From positions 806,001-870,000 of the forward strand of contig OY843587.1 in NCBI GenBank assembly GCA_963692955.1: DNA of 64,000 bases, given 5' to 3'. This document shows, in pieces, positions 40,310 to 48,959 of this stretch. Source of the stretch: UBA5158 sp963692955 (lineage in GTDB: Bacteria; Pseudomonadota; Gammaproteobacteria; DSM-16500). Position 1 is the stretch's first letter; each line of letters opens with the position of its first letter. Below the pieces are notes generated by a model. It was not told the origin of the DNA. It worked only from the letters and a program-made list of their open reading frames with translations, and ran no database searches. Position numbers and translations under genes: made by a program.

Positions 40310-41701
40310 ATGGCACTAACTCGCGAAGATATTAGAGATAAAACCACAGCGCTGACCGTTCACGTTCATGCGCCAGAAAATCTTGGCTTCACGCATACCA
40401 TCGGTTCGAGATTTACTTATTTCGAAGGCAGCAAGTCCGGTACTAGAGAAACTTTCGGTTTGTCTGCGCATGAGCTGAATAAGATTTTTCAAACTTTCAA
40501 AATGAAATTCATTGCGGATGAATCAAAATACAAAGATACCGTCTCATCAATTAAATCCCTTTTTGAAATTTTGCATCTAAGCGCTGATGAAATTAAGCTA
40601 ATAGCAGATAAACAAAAAGCCAAATCGCTTTGTAACGATCCGAGTGAAATGGTAAGTGTCGTTATTGAGTCAGGACATATTCCATTAATCATGTCAAAAT
40701 GTACCGCCGCCGCGCAATACAATCGCGCGACGCGTAATTTGGGCACTGAAGACTTAAAAAAATATTTTGACTTTACACTCGGTGCTAAAACTCAAGCGAT
40801 TGAATATGTCGCAAAAATAAAAATGATGTCGATCGTCGCGAAACTTTATACTGACGTAAGTTGCCTACGTTTTAAGTATAATTCAGGAACGCTTGATTTT
40901 GTCGCTTGCACGCGTTTATTGCACGGCTTGCATGAAAGCGTTATTAAAGTTAATCAAGCATCAATGCCTAAAGAATATGTCCAATTCGATTTAGCGAAAA
41001 CTTTTACCGACAATATCTTTAAAATAATTTGTCGGATGAATCCTCTTCTGGTAGGTAAAACTTTTATCGAAGACCTTATGCATGCCGTGTCTGTGCCGCA
41101 AAGGCTGTGTTACAACCGCGAAAGAACTATCGATACGCAAGCGATAGTTTCAAAATTACTTTATCAACGGCTTGAGAGTTTTTTCGAGGAACATGGTTTA
41201 AAGAAAGATGCAATTGAAATTGACGATGAACTAGATGCGATTTTACAAGAAGTTTTACCGTTAGCCGCTTATTTAAATTCTGAATTCAATCCGTTCGCGC
41301 GTAACGGTATTTTTGGCAAAGTGTCATCAAGTGAGTTTCATAAAGAAGCTTTGGAAGCCTATCGCCAACATGAGACGGCATGTGCGGGCGATTATAAAAT
41401 AGAAGATAAATACGTTTACCAATATCATGAAACAACACGCACGGAAGAATATGACGGCGATCAAATGGATAGAATAATCAACGGCGCCAATGATGAAGTT
41501 AAGCCTACCGCTATCGCGGCGCGTGGACTCTTTGCACGGTTAACAGCGGGTAGCGCGGTGTCTAGCGAGACTAACTCTGATTCAGCCGCACGCCGCGAAC
41601 AATTAGCCTTACCAGCGCCAGCGATCTATACACAATTGTATTTGACGCACGCTAAAGAAGAAGAAGAGAAAGATAACCTAAAACGTCCTGGCAAAAAATA
41701 G
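40310..41701 (+). CDS. Unknown 463-residue protein co-transcribed with the J-domain gene
   Basis: Not recognised. Predicted largely helical; no signal peptide or membrane segment. The C-terminus has an acidic block (THAKEEEEKDNLKRPGKK) like the E-block of Dot/Icm translocation signals. GGAAAG precedes ATG 40310, two bases after the J-domain gene stop, so the two are translationally close and under the same PmrA-like promoter. They may act together or simply be delivered together. Confidence 0.65.
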   Translation: MALTREDIRDKTTALTVHVHAPENLGFTHTIGSRFTYFEGSKSGTRETFGLSAHELNKIFQTFKMKFIADESKYKDTVSSIKSLFEILHLSADEIKLIADKQKAKSLCNDPSEMVSVVIESGHIPLIMSKCTAAAQYNRATRNLGTEDLKKYFDFTLGAKTQAIEYVAKIKMMSIVAKLYTDVSCLRFKYNSGTLDFVACTRLLHGLHESVIKVNQASMPKEYVQFDLAKTFTDNIFKIICRMNPLLVGKTFIEDLMHAVSVPQRLCYNRERTIDTQAIVSKLLYQRLESFFEEHGLKKDAIEIDDELDAILQEVLPLAAYLNSEFNPFARNGIFGKVSSSEFHKEALEAYRQHETACAGDYKIEDKYVYQYHETTRTEEYDGDQMDRIINGANDEVKPTAIAARGLFARLTAGSAVSSETNSDSAARREQLALPAPAIYTQLYLTHAKEEEEKDNLKRPGKK

Positions 41702-41723
41702 GATTCTACATTAATTGTTGAGC

Positions 41724-41749
41724 TTCATCCCGGCGATCTGCCGGGTGAA
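41724..41749 (+). terminator. Hairpin after the J-domain operon
   Basis: CCCGGC/GCCGGG around a five-base loop, extended by TTCA/TGAA with one bulge. No T-run follows. It sits between the operon and the next gene on the same strand. Confidence 0.4.
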
Positions 41750-41772
41750 TTCAACCCATCAAGGAGTTTGTC

Positions 41773-43095
41773 ATGTTTAGACGCACCAATTTACCTAGCA
41801 TTTTTTATTTTCTACGGTTAGCTTTTTTGTTTTCGTATATTCAGTGGTTAATGAGCGAAGCCCAAGCACAACCGCAAGATAATCGCGCTCGCATAGCAGC
41901 TTCAATGTCGTTAGAACCTAATTGGGCTCACATATATTATGACTATACCGTAGTAAACGCGGATTACACGCTGACTGAAGTGCAAAAGAAAATCCGTGAA
42001 CTTATCATGTTTGATTTCACCACTAAACTTTCGTTAGACCAACAAAAAATTAATACCGATTTTTTGTCTAATATTCTTTTCAGCATGTATCAAAGCAATC
42101 CGCTGGATCATTGTAAACTAGATTTTCTCATCAAATATAATCCCGGCTTTTACATTTTAGCTAGCGATAAATTTACGCACCCAGCATCCAAATTTAACGC
42201 GGATTATAGCCCTGATAAGAATATTTTATCTCTTAATGATCTTGATACGCGCCGACACGCCAATGGTTATAAACAAACATTTTCTCACGTGTTGCGGCAC
42301 GCTGTGGATAGCCTTAATAATTTTAAAAATGGTTTCTGTCTGCATAAGGGTTATCCGCGTAGTTATATTCATGGCGACGCTGCTGTAGGTTCCTGCGAGT
42401 TAAGTTCACCAGACGCCAGGCGGGTGTACAAATTAGTTAGTGATGATTTGGCAGATATGATGCGGTTGTTTGCCAGCAATAGCTTGGCAGCCGCGTTTCG
42501 CACGCCAGAACAAAGCGCGCAGCTGTCACAATTGGGAGCGCTGTTATCAAAATATATGTATCAACCTACTACTTTTAGTGCGTTTGACACCAACATCAAT
42601 TTGGAACGAGTTTCTAAAACTTACGTATTTAACACCGCGACTTTCACTTATCAATTAGCTAATAGTAAGAACGTAGTGACTCAGACTATTCAAATAGATA
42701 TGTTAAGTAACCACTCGCCTTACTTAACGAAATATTTATTGGAGTTTAATCCTTTCTTGAATGAAGCGACTTGGGGTTTTTCCGAACCATTCAATACTTC
42801 TGAGGCGAACCTCATTAGCGATGTGATAAATAACATTATCGTGAGAATCTATATGCTGAAACTTCACTATACCGAAGCGGGACTGAGTTACAAGACGGGC
42901 CCGAACTTGGATGAAGTGTTAAGCCCTTATTCGCGGCCAGTGGTTTTTAACGGTAATGTGACTAGCCTCAGAAATTGGTTGTTCCCACGCCTTAGCGCGC
43001 ATGAAAAATCCCGTTATTCGAAAGAATTTAATGATTGTTTGGAACACGAAGAAAGCACTGCGCTTACACGTAGCATGTACCCGAACGCGTTTTAA
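41773..43095 (+). CDS. Unknown protein with signal-like N-terminus
   Basis: 440 residues. The start (MFRRTNLPSIFYFLRLAFLF... ending SEAQAQ) looks like a signal peptide or anchor, so an exported protein is likely. The rest has no recognised domain; SHVLRHAVDSL followed by a Cys-containing loop is the most distinctive part. GGAG lies before ATG 41773. It ends at a strong terminator-like hairpin shared with the convergent peptidase gene. Confidence 0.6.
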   Translation: MFRRTNLPSIFYFLRLAFLFSYIQWLMSEAQAQPQDNRARIAASMSLEPNWAHIYYDYTVVNADYTLTEVQKKIRELIMFDFTTKLSLDQQKINTDFLSNILFSMYQSNPLDHCKLDFLIKYNPGFYILASDKFTHPASKFNADYSPDKNILSLNDLDTRRHANGYKQTFSHVLRHAVDSLNNFKNGFCLHKGYPRSYIHGDAAVGSCELSSPDARRVYKLVSDDLADMMRLFASNSLAAAFRTPEQSAQLSQLGALLSKYMYQPTTFSAFDTNINLERVSKTYVFNTATFTYQLANSKNVVTQTIQIDMLSNHSPYLTKYLLEFNPFLNEATWGFSEPFNTSEANLISDVINNIIVRIYMLKLHYTEAGLSYKTGPNLDEVLSPYSRPVVFNGNVTSLRNWLFPRLSAHEKSRYSKEFNDCLEHEESTALTRSMYPNAF

Positions 43096-43100
43096 AAAAT

Positions 43101-43137
43101 AGTTGGCTTACCGCATTGCACCTGCGATAAGCCAACT
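43101..43137. terminator. Bidirectional terminator between convergent genes
   Basis: AGTTGGCTTA and its exact complement TAAGCCAACT enclose a 17-base loop with an inner CGC/GCG pair. An A-run lies on the left, which is a T-run for the minus strand. It separates the unknown gene (+) from the S53 peptidase (-). Confidence 0.75.
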
Positions 43138-43142
43138 TTCGC

Positions 43143-44291
43143 TTAATCGAAGCGGTTGATCAAATTAGCTGACATAGGCGAGCCTAATCCCGTCACATAA
43201 TTGTAGCCTGAACGCGCTGTGCAATAGTACCCGCAACTGCCATTGCTGCCCGAGAGTATACTATTTAACAAAGCCGGCGTGGTTTCTCTTGCAACACTAT
43301 AAATCGAACCATTAAAGTTAGCAAAGTTACCATTTTTCGCTGATTTCATATCCGCGATTAACGCCGCCCATTGTGGCGTCGCGGCGCTAGTCCCTGCGAC
43401 TTGCAGCCATCCGCCTTGATGATAAGAGTCATATACCGCGTAAGGTGTACTGCCTGATGCGTTGTATGCAACGTCTGGAACACCGCGCTTGCCTTTAGGT
43501 TGTGCGATGACATATTTAGTTTGGAATAGAGGTTCCGATTCATACGCGCTTTGTCCGCCGCCAGAACCGCTCCACGCCGTTTCAGAAACATAATTACCGT
43601 TTCCGTCGACATTAATTTGCGTGCCACCTGCACCCACTACATAGGGTGACGCGGCGGGATACCAAACGCCATTTCCTGAATCACCGGAAGCGGCGACCAC
43701 AGGTACCGGACTGGATTCGAACAAGGAATCATAATACACTTCTGAACTGAACTCGCCGCCGCCCCAACTTAATGAAATGACCGAAGGATGCTGCGCGATA
43801 GCGTAGTTCACCGCGTCATACAAACCATACGCGTCATACGATTCGACTAATAAAATTTTAGCTTGCGGCGCGATTGCGTGCGCCCATTCAACATCTAAAG
43901 AAGTTTCGACTGCCCAACCGGAATCACCCGGCGGTGTGCCGTCAGAAAAAGCTTTGGTGAAGCAGCCGTTTGCTGTCGTGCAAGCCGGCAAGCCAAATTG
44001 CGTGGAAAAAGTATTTAAATCAGATTCGATATTTGGATCGTCGCCGCTGTCGATAATCGCAATCGTTTCCCCCGCGCCAGTGAAGTTGGCGGGGAAGCCG
44101 TAGGCTTTTCTAATCGCGGCAGGTGAAAAACCATTCGGTGTCGCCGCCGCGTGCGTTGACATAATATGGTAAGGCGGACGCGGTTTTGCATTCATGGGTA
44201 ACGCCGGTAGTTTTGCGTATGCCACCGTGCTTAACATTCCTATCGCGATGGCGCTAACGGTTAGTCGGGATTTTTTACTGAGTGTAGACAT
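43143..44291 (-). CDS. S53 (sedolisin) peptidase without prodomain, copy 1, altered calcium site
   Basis: 382 residues: signal peptide (to about residue 26), about 30 linker residues, then the sedolisin domain. Glu129 and Asp133 (ETSLDVEWAH), the oxyanion Asp204 (SGDSG) and Ser302 (GTSAATPQW) are present, so catalysis looks intact. Family members usually carry a prodomain of about 150-200 residues; there is none here. The calcium-site aspartates of the family (DITxG and GYDYVTG in copy 2) are Ser344 and Asn364. ATG 44291 is chosen, ten bases after AGGAG. Close paralogue at 52399-53571. Confidence 0.88.
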   Translation of the reverse strand: MSTLSKKSRLTVSAIAIGMLSTVAYAKLPALPMNAKPRPPYHIMSTHAAATPNGFSPAAIRKAYGFPANFTGAGETIAIIDSGDDPNIESDLNTFSTQFGLPACTTANGCFTKAFSDGTPPGDSGWAVETSLDVEWAHAIAPQAKILLVESYDAYGLYDAVNYAIAQHPSVISLSWGGGEFSSEVYYDSLFESSPVPVVAASGDSGNGVWYPAASPYVVGAGGTQINVDGNGNYVSETAWSGSGGGQSAYESEPLFQTKYVIAQPKGKRGVPDVAYNASGSTPYAVYDSYHQGGWLQVAGTSAATPQWAALIADMKSAKNGNFANFNGSIYSVARETTPALLNSILSGSNGSCGYYCTARSGYNYVTGLGSPMSANLINRFD

Positions 44292-44318
44292 TGGATTCAA
44301 TCTCCTTATTGATAATAA

Positions 44319-44346
44319 AATGTATCAGATGAGACAAACACTTCAA
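44319..44346 (-). promoter_or_regulatory. Candidate promoter of S53 peptidase copy 1
   Basis: The minus strand has TTGAAG (44341-44346), a 16-base spacer and TACATT (44319-44324), about 28 bases before ATG 44291. Confidence 0.4.
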
Positions 44347-44373
44347 GATTGATTCTCTAGTAGTATTACTCAT

Positions 44374-44415
44374 TTTACAACCCCGCCTGTCTAGATTATA
44401 CTCATAGAATAATCT
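44374..44415 (+). promoter_or_regulatory. Promoter and overlapping operator of the toxin-antitoxin pair
   Basis: TTTACA (44374-44379), a 17-base spacer and TATACT (44397-44402) form a strong promoter. An inverted repeat AGATTAT/ATAATCT (44393-44399 and 44409-44415) overlaps the -10, as expected for autorepression by the antitoxin. Confidence 0.6.
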
Positions 44416-44434
44416 CTAGGATGGAGATGAACGC

Positions 44435-44779
44435 GTGGCTGAAGTCAAAGCGCAGAAGAAAAAGGATTTTGATTTGTGGAATTTAATTTCGCAAAAGATT
44501 TTAAGCGTGCGTTATCTTTTTTTAAATCACGCCAAGGCACGGTTAACCGACCGCAAAATATCAGATATCGAAGTGTTAGATATTTTAGAACATAAAGATA
44601 AATGCAAAAGAAATAAAAGCAAAGATTCGTTCACACCTGGTTTCCAAGATTGGAAATATTGCATCGAAGGAAAAAGCTTCGAAGACCAACCCAAAATTCG
44701 CGTCATCATATCATTCGATAAAGATTTATTATTAGTCGTGACCGTTATCCGTCTCGAGACCGAGGAACATTTTATATGA
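44435..44779 (+). CDS. DUF4258-type putative toxin
   Basis: 114 residues. The region NHAKARLTDRKISDIEVLDI followed by a beta-rich half (RVIISFDKDLLLVVTVIRLE) fits DUF4258, a RelE/MqsR-like small fold used as a type II toxin. It starts at GTG 44435, nine bases after GGAG, and overlaps the next gene by four bases (ATGA). The toxin role is inferred from size, order and the HTH partner. Confidence 0.7.
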   Translation: MAEVKAQKKKDFDLWNLISQKILSVRYLFLNHAKARLTDRKISDIEVLDILEHKDKCKRNKSKDSFTPGFQDWKYCIEGKSFEDQPKIRVIISFDKDLLLVVTVIRLETEEHFI

Positions 44780-45234
44780 GTAAAAATGTGGTGGCGGACT
44801 ATATTTATGAAGGCTTAGGTTTTCCGGTTAAGTTAAAACAAGTCGAAATGATTTTGATTCAAAACGAGTTGCACCCACTAGTAGATGTAAGAAAAGTCGC
44901 GGCCCAAGCGCTGCAAGCATTGCTGACGCAGAAAGAAACCTACACCGGCGATCAAATTGCGTTTGTCCGAGTGTGTTTTTCCCTGACGCAAAAACAATTG
45001 GCTAAGTTAGTGAACGAACCGGTGAAAAGTGTGCAAGCATGGGAGCAAGCGCAGGAAAAACCTGCGGCGATAAGCGCAGCTAGCGACAATCTTTTGAAAA
45101 AATATATGCATCAAGAATTGCATAAAAGCAGCCAGTTATTGGCGAAAAAAGGCTTGTTTTCCTCTCCGCAAAGTAAACCTAAGCCTGCCCCCGACGTCGA
45201 TCTTGACAATGACGTTCCTAAAAAGAAAAGATAG
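44776..45234 (+). CDS. Helix-turn-helix antitoxin, MqsA/HigA-like
   Basis: 152 residues. The central region YTGDQIAFVRVCFSLTQKQL followed by AKLVNEPVKSVQAWEQ is an XRE helix-turn-helix in the arrangement of MqsA-like antitoxins, though no zinc-binding N-terminus is seen. The tail is Pro/Lys-rich and ends PKKKR. The four-base overlap with the toxin-like gene implies coupled translation. It is expected to bind the palindrome at 44393-44415. Confidence 0.75.
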   Translation: MSKNVVADYIYEGLGFPVKLKQVEMILIQNELHPLVDVRKVAAQALQALLTQKETYTGDQIAFVRVCFSLTQKQLAKLVNEPVKSVQAWEQAQEKPAAISAASDNLLKKYMHQELHKSSQLLAKKGLFSSPQSKPKPAPDVDLDNDVPKKKR

Positions 45235-45252
45235 CCCCAGCTGATCGATGCA

Positions 45253-45286
45253 GAATAATTTAAAACCCAAATCATGTAGAGCAAGA
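45253..45286 (-). pseudogene. Relic copy of the solenoid gene 3' end
   Basis: This stretch matches 45483-45516, which lies inside the C-terminal coding part of the large gene below, at 27 of 34 ungapped positions. Read on the minus strand it gives FLLYMIWVLNYS, next to KLLLYMISTVNYS in the gene. It looks like a decayed duplicate lying 3' of the intact copy. Confidence 0.45.
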
Positions 45287-45403
45287 AGGAATAGAAAACT
45301 AAAAAGCTACGTCGGGCGTGGTTTTTGCGAGTTGAGGTGAACTTACGTGAAATACTTAGTCATTGGCTAGCACCGTTTGTTTTAGTCTGTAATAAAAGTC
45401 CTT

Positions 45404-48400
45404 TTAGATCAAAAAACTCATAATGTATGAATCAAGATCGACATTATGCGTTTTTTTATTTAATAATGGTCGAACAGCAATCGAATAATTTACGGTCGAG
45501 ATCATGTAAAGCAAGAGCTTGCGCCCATCATCGTAATGGTGACTTGGTGTCGACATTAATTTAGTGGAATAGCAATCTTTTATGCTTAATATAAATTGTT
45601 TCGCATCTTTCATTACCGCAATTTGCTGTGTCATGCGCTGGAAGCACTGGCTCAAATTATTTGTGTTCACGAAATTTTTGCTCAACACCATCGTCATCAA
45701 TTTATTCAAAATCATTTGTTTGAAAGGAATGCCCCACAAGTCAAATAAATCGAATAAAGCATTTTTGGAAAAAGCTTGTATCGCCGGCGTGTCATTTTTC
45801 ATATAGTGCGCGAGTTGCAAGATAATAATTTGTTTTGTTAGATCGGATATATCTTTGACTGCTTCTACCACGACAGATACGTTGATATCTATCACTTTTA
45901 AAATTTTCTTTAACATTTCTAAACTGTTAGATTTTAAGGTAGGATCGGCATTAGTAAACCATGTTGTTAAGTGTATTATTGCGATTTCATCGAATATTTT
46001 GTTATATTCAGGCTGTAAGCGGGCTAAAATCCGTTGACTGCCCAGTGTATTTTTCGTTATTAACTTACTAATGATGTCCCGCACGAGTCCAGGCATCAAA
46101 TCAAAATAGTTGCTGATAAATAATCTTTTGGTAACATGATTGAATTGTAGTATAGAGGTATCAAGACTAATCGGATTTCTTTCAATGGATGTGTCATTCT
46201 CAAAAAATCCAGTTAGTGTTTCAGCGATTTGTAGTTTATGGTCAACTGTCAGATGATCCGCAAGTAAGCATAGATCATCTAGACTGTTACAAAAATTTGA
46301 TAAACGCGATAAGGTATGAATATTTATTCTTATAATCGCTCTTATGAGCGTATTATCCTTGGTAGCGTGAGCCAGCCTTGCATATCTTGAATACTCAGAT
46401 CGATGAAATAAATTTGGATTATAAATGCATAGCGCAAATAAGATTTCACTTAAATGCGTACTAGTTGCCGGCAGTATTTCTAACAAGTCATTAAATTTTC
46501 GCCTCAGCTTGAAATCTTCCTTCATTTGCACATGCGGCAACTCAGATATTAATCTATTCAAAATAAATTTGTGAAAATGCGTACTCTCCGGTAAGAGTGC
46601 TAGCAATTCAAGAAATAAAGAAAAGACTAATTTCCGCATTTCTACAGACTGATTATCTGGCGTTATTTCCAATAAATTCTGCGCGATTGATGCTTGGGCT
46701 TTCGAGGAAATAGCTTTTAGAAGTTGCAGGGGAAATTTGCTATTTTGAATATACTCATCTTCGATTAATAAAAATGGTTTAATTATATTTACCATTTCTG
46801 GTATGTCAGTTTCACTCATTATATTAACACAGCGGGCAACGGCGCCGACGTAAGAGTCATCAAGTCTGAACCCTCTATTGTTGTCTACGCGAATGCCTTC
46901 TTTGATCAGTCTCTTTAAAATCTCGACCCGAGCATGCTGATTTAAATTATCTACGTATAGAGACATTGTGTATAAATGCTTAGCCAGCATATCAGGATAA
47001 TTATCGGGATAATTATGCCGTTTAGGAAAAGCATTTGATAGCTGTGTCAAAACGGTTTTATTTTGCTGCGGGTTAAGAACGTTCTGCAGAAAAGCAAAAC
47101 CAGAGAATGAGAGTTCGGTCACGGCATCCAAATCGAATATGAGTGATGGTCGAATATCTTCAACATATTTTGCTATTAATTCTGGATCGGTCGAATACGC
47201 AAATCTTTCAATAATTTTGTATTGATCAACTTTGCTTAGCAATGCGAACAGCTCACGTATTTTTGCATGAAATAAATTTTTTAAAGGCTGATCGAGATGA
47301 TTGTAAAGGTAATCTTGAATCATATAGATAATAAAAATTTTGTCTAAAGAGTTTAAAACAAAACTCAGATAATCAAGAGCGCTTCTGTCGTTTGCAGAAG
47401 AGGGAAGATTAAGTCTATTAAGGAAATCTTTGACGATATCACTCTGTTGGTTTTTTAAAGCTAACAGTAAGGCTTTTGATAATTTTATTTTAGTAGCGTA
47501 TGAATCCTCACAAGAGTTAGTACGCAAGCTTTCGGTGAGATGGTCAACGATTGAGTGCAATGCAACAATTTGCCGTTCACCAACTAATCCACTCCAAAAG
47601 TCAAAATATTCCGCACCAATAGTCGTGTCCATTAAATTTGTTTCAATGATTTCTACCTGCGTTGCTTCATCTAATGCCATAAAGAGCTTTTTGATGGATT
47701 CGAGGCAAGTTTTTTTATTATAGCTTTCCGCAGTATAATACCAAGATGAATTAGGCGGCAAAAATTGTCTTGTTAGATAAATTATGCATAAATATCTAAT
47801 AAACTCAACTTTTTTTGCGGGAGTGAAATTAGCCGACAACTTGTCAAAATTTAAGAAAACATCTTTTTCATAATAGTTTTGAAAATTAATATAATCTTTA
47901 ATTACATTTTCCATTAAGCCTGATTCAACATGGTAAATCGTCGCAAATGTTTCGCACAAATCTGTTGCTAAGCTAGTTTGATATTTTTGCATTAACTTAA
48001 GAAATGGTTCTATAAGTAATTGTATATTTTCTAAAGCTAAATAAGGAATAACGCGACGTAAGTAAAACAGCATAGTTTTAAAATTATCTACGCCGTATGC
48101 CTCAACATTTTTGAGATAAAAAAATATAAAAATCTTTTGTACTGGCGCGTTTAAATGAGGTGCGAATTCCGATAAAAATTTTGCTATTGCTTTAATTTGG
48201 TGGGGTTCCATGTTCATGTGAACAATCAGTTGATCGATAATTTCTCTAATTAAATTGTCGGGAAGTATCGGTCTCACGGAAGATAATACTTCTGCTAATT
48301 GCAGTTTAATCTCAAGGGTATGCTGCCCGAGATGCGAGCCTAATTCTATAAATAAATCTTCTCGAAAAGCTGGTGGAGATTTTAAGAGTAAGTTTGCAAA

Positions 48401-48856
48401 CGTTTTTCCTACGATACCGGTATCATCTCGATGTAAACATAAATGATTTAACAGCTGCTTAATTTCCTTCGCGGCTGAAAATAAATATGGCGAAGAAGAC
48501 AAGTATGAATATAAATCCGCATGCAACAGTGCAGTCAAATTAGGATAAAAACTAAAAAAAGTATTTAGTAAGAGAGCGAAATCCCCTTTCTTATCTAGAC
48601 GGTGTAAAGGAAGATTGTTATTTAAATAGTTTGTGATACTTGCCCAAAGTTCTTCTAAACTTACATTAATGTTATCGACATTCTGCGTTCTAAAATCTGA
48701 GATCAATCGCAAAAGCTTAACGACAAAAAATTGATGGTGACGTTTTGAGAAAAGCGACTTTGATTCGTTGAGATAAAATTTTAATAACTTCTCGAAACCC
48801 ACGTCTGGCGGAGCTATCTGATCGGAGGAAGTTAAGAGTGTGAAATATTTGGTCAT
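45404..48856 (-). CDS. Giant alpha-solenoid putative effector
   Basis: 1150 residues, predicted almost wholly helical with HEAT/ARM-like spacing (many helices of the type FLSEFAPHLNAPVQKIFIFF about every 40 residues). There is no signal peptide, membrane helix or catalytic motif that I recognise. Such solenoids usually make protein contacts. ATG 48856 is preferred to TTG 48895; a weak GGGTG precedes it. It is markedly AT-rich and Leu/Ile/Asn-rich compared with the housekeeping genes, and a relic of its 3' end lies downstream. Confidence 0.65.
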   Translation of the reverse strand: MTKYFTLLTSSDQIAPPDVGFEKLLKFYLNESKSLFSKRHHQFFVVKLLRLISDFRTQNVDNINVSLEELWASITNYLNNNLPLHRLDKKGDFALLLNTFFSFYPNLTALLHADLYSYLSSSPYLFSAAKEIKQLLNHLCLHRDDTGIVGKTFANLLLKSPPAFREDLFIELGSHLGQHTLEIKLQLAEVLSSVRPILPDNLIREIIDQLIVHMNMEPHQIKAIAKFLSEFAPHLNAPVQKIFIFFYLKNVEAYGVDNFKTMLFYLRRVIPYLALENIQLLIEPFLKLMQKYQTSLATDLCETFATIYHVESGLMENVIKDYINFQNYYEKDVFLNFDKLSANFTPAKKVEFIRYLCIIYLTRQFLPPNSSWYYTAESYNKKTCLESIKKLFMALDEATQVEIIETNLMDTTIGAEYFDFWSGLVGERQIVALHSIVDHLTESLRTNSCEDSYATKIKLSKALLLALKNQQSDIVKDFLNRLNLPSSANDRSALDYLSFVLNSLDKIFIIYMIQDYLYNHLDQPLKNLFHAKIRELFALLSKVDQYKIIERFAYSTDPELIAKYVEDIRPSLIFDLDAVTELSFSGFAFLQNVLNPQQNKTVLTQLSNAFPKRHNYPDNYPDMLAKHLYTMSLYVDNLNQHARVEILKRLIKEGIRVDNNRGFRLDDSYVGAVARCVNIMSETDIPEMVNIIKPFLLIEDEYIQNSKFPLQLLKAISSKAQASIAQNLLEITPDNQSVEMRKLVFSLFLELLALLPESTHFHKFILNRLISELPHVQMKEDFKLRRKFNDLLEILPATSTHLSEILFALCIYNPNLFHRSEYSRYARLAHATKDNTLIRAIIRINIHTLSRLSNFCNSLDDLCLLADHLTVDHKLQIAETLTGFFENDTSIERNPISLDTSILQFNHVTKRLFISNYFDLMPGLVRDIISKLITKNTLGSQRILARLQPEYNKIFDEIAIIHLTTWFTNADPTLKSNSLEMLKKILKVIDINVSVVVEAVKDISDLTKQIIILQLAHYMKNDTPAIQAFSKNALFDLFDLWGIPFKQMILNKLMTMVLSKNFVNTNNLSQCFQRMTQQIAVMKDAKQFILSIKDCYSTKLMSTPSHHYDDGRKLLLYMISTVNYSIAVRPLLNKKTHNVDLDSYIMSFLI

Positions 48857-48959
48857 TAAATGACACCCGAGCTGTATATTATTATAAAAAATCAACTGTT
48901 AGTGTATATTTAATGAACCAAGATGTAAACAAAGTTATATGCTGTTACTCGTATTCAAG

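Noticed and set aside
45220..45234. PKKKR tail of the antitoxin as a nuclear localisation signal
   Set aside because: Too short and common in basic tails; the toxin-antitoxin context explains the protein without host targeting.
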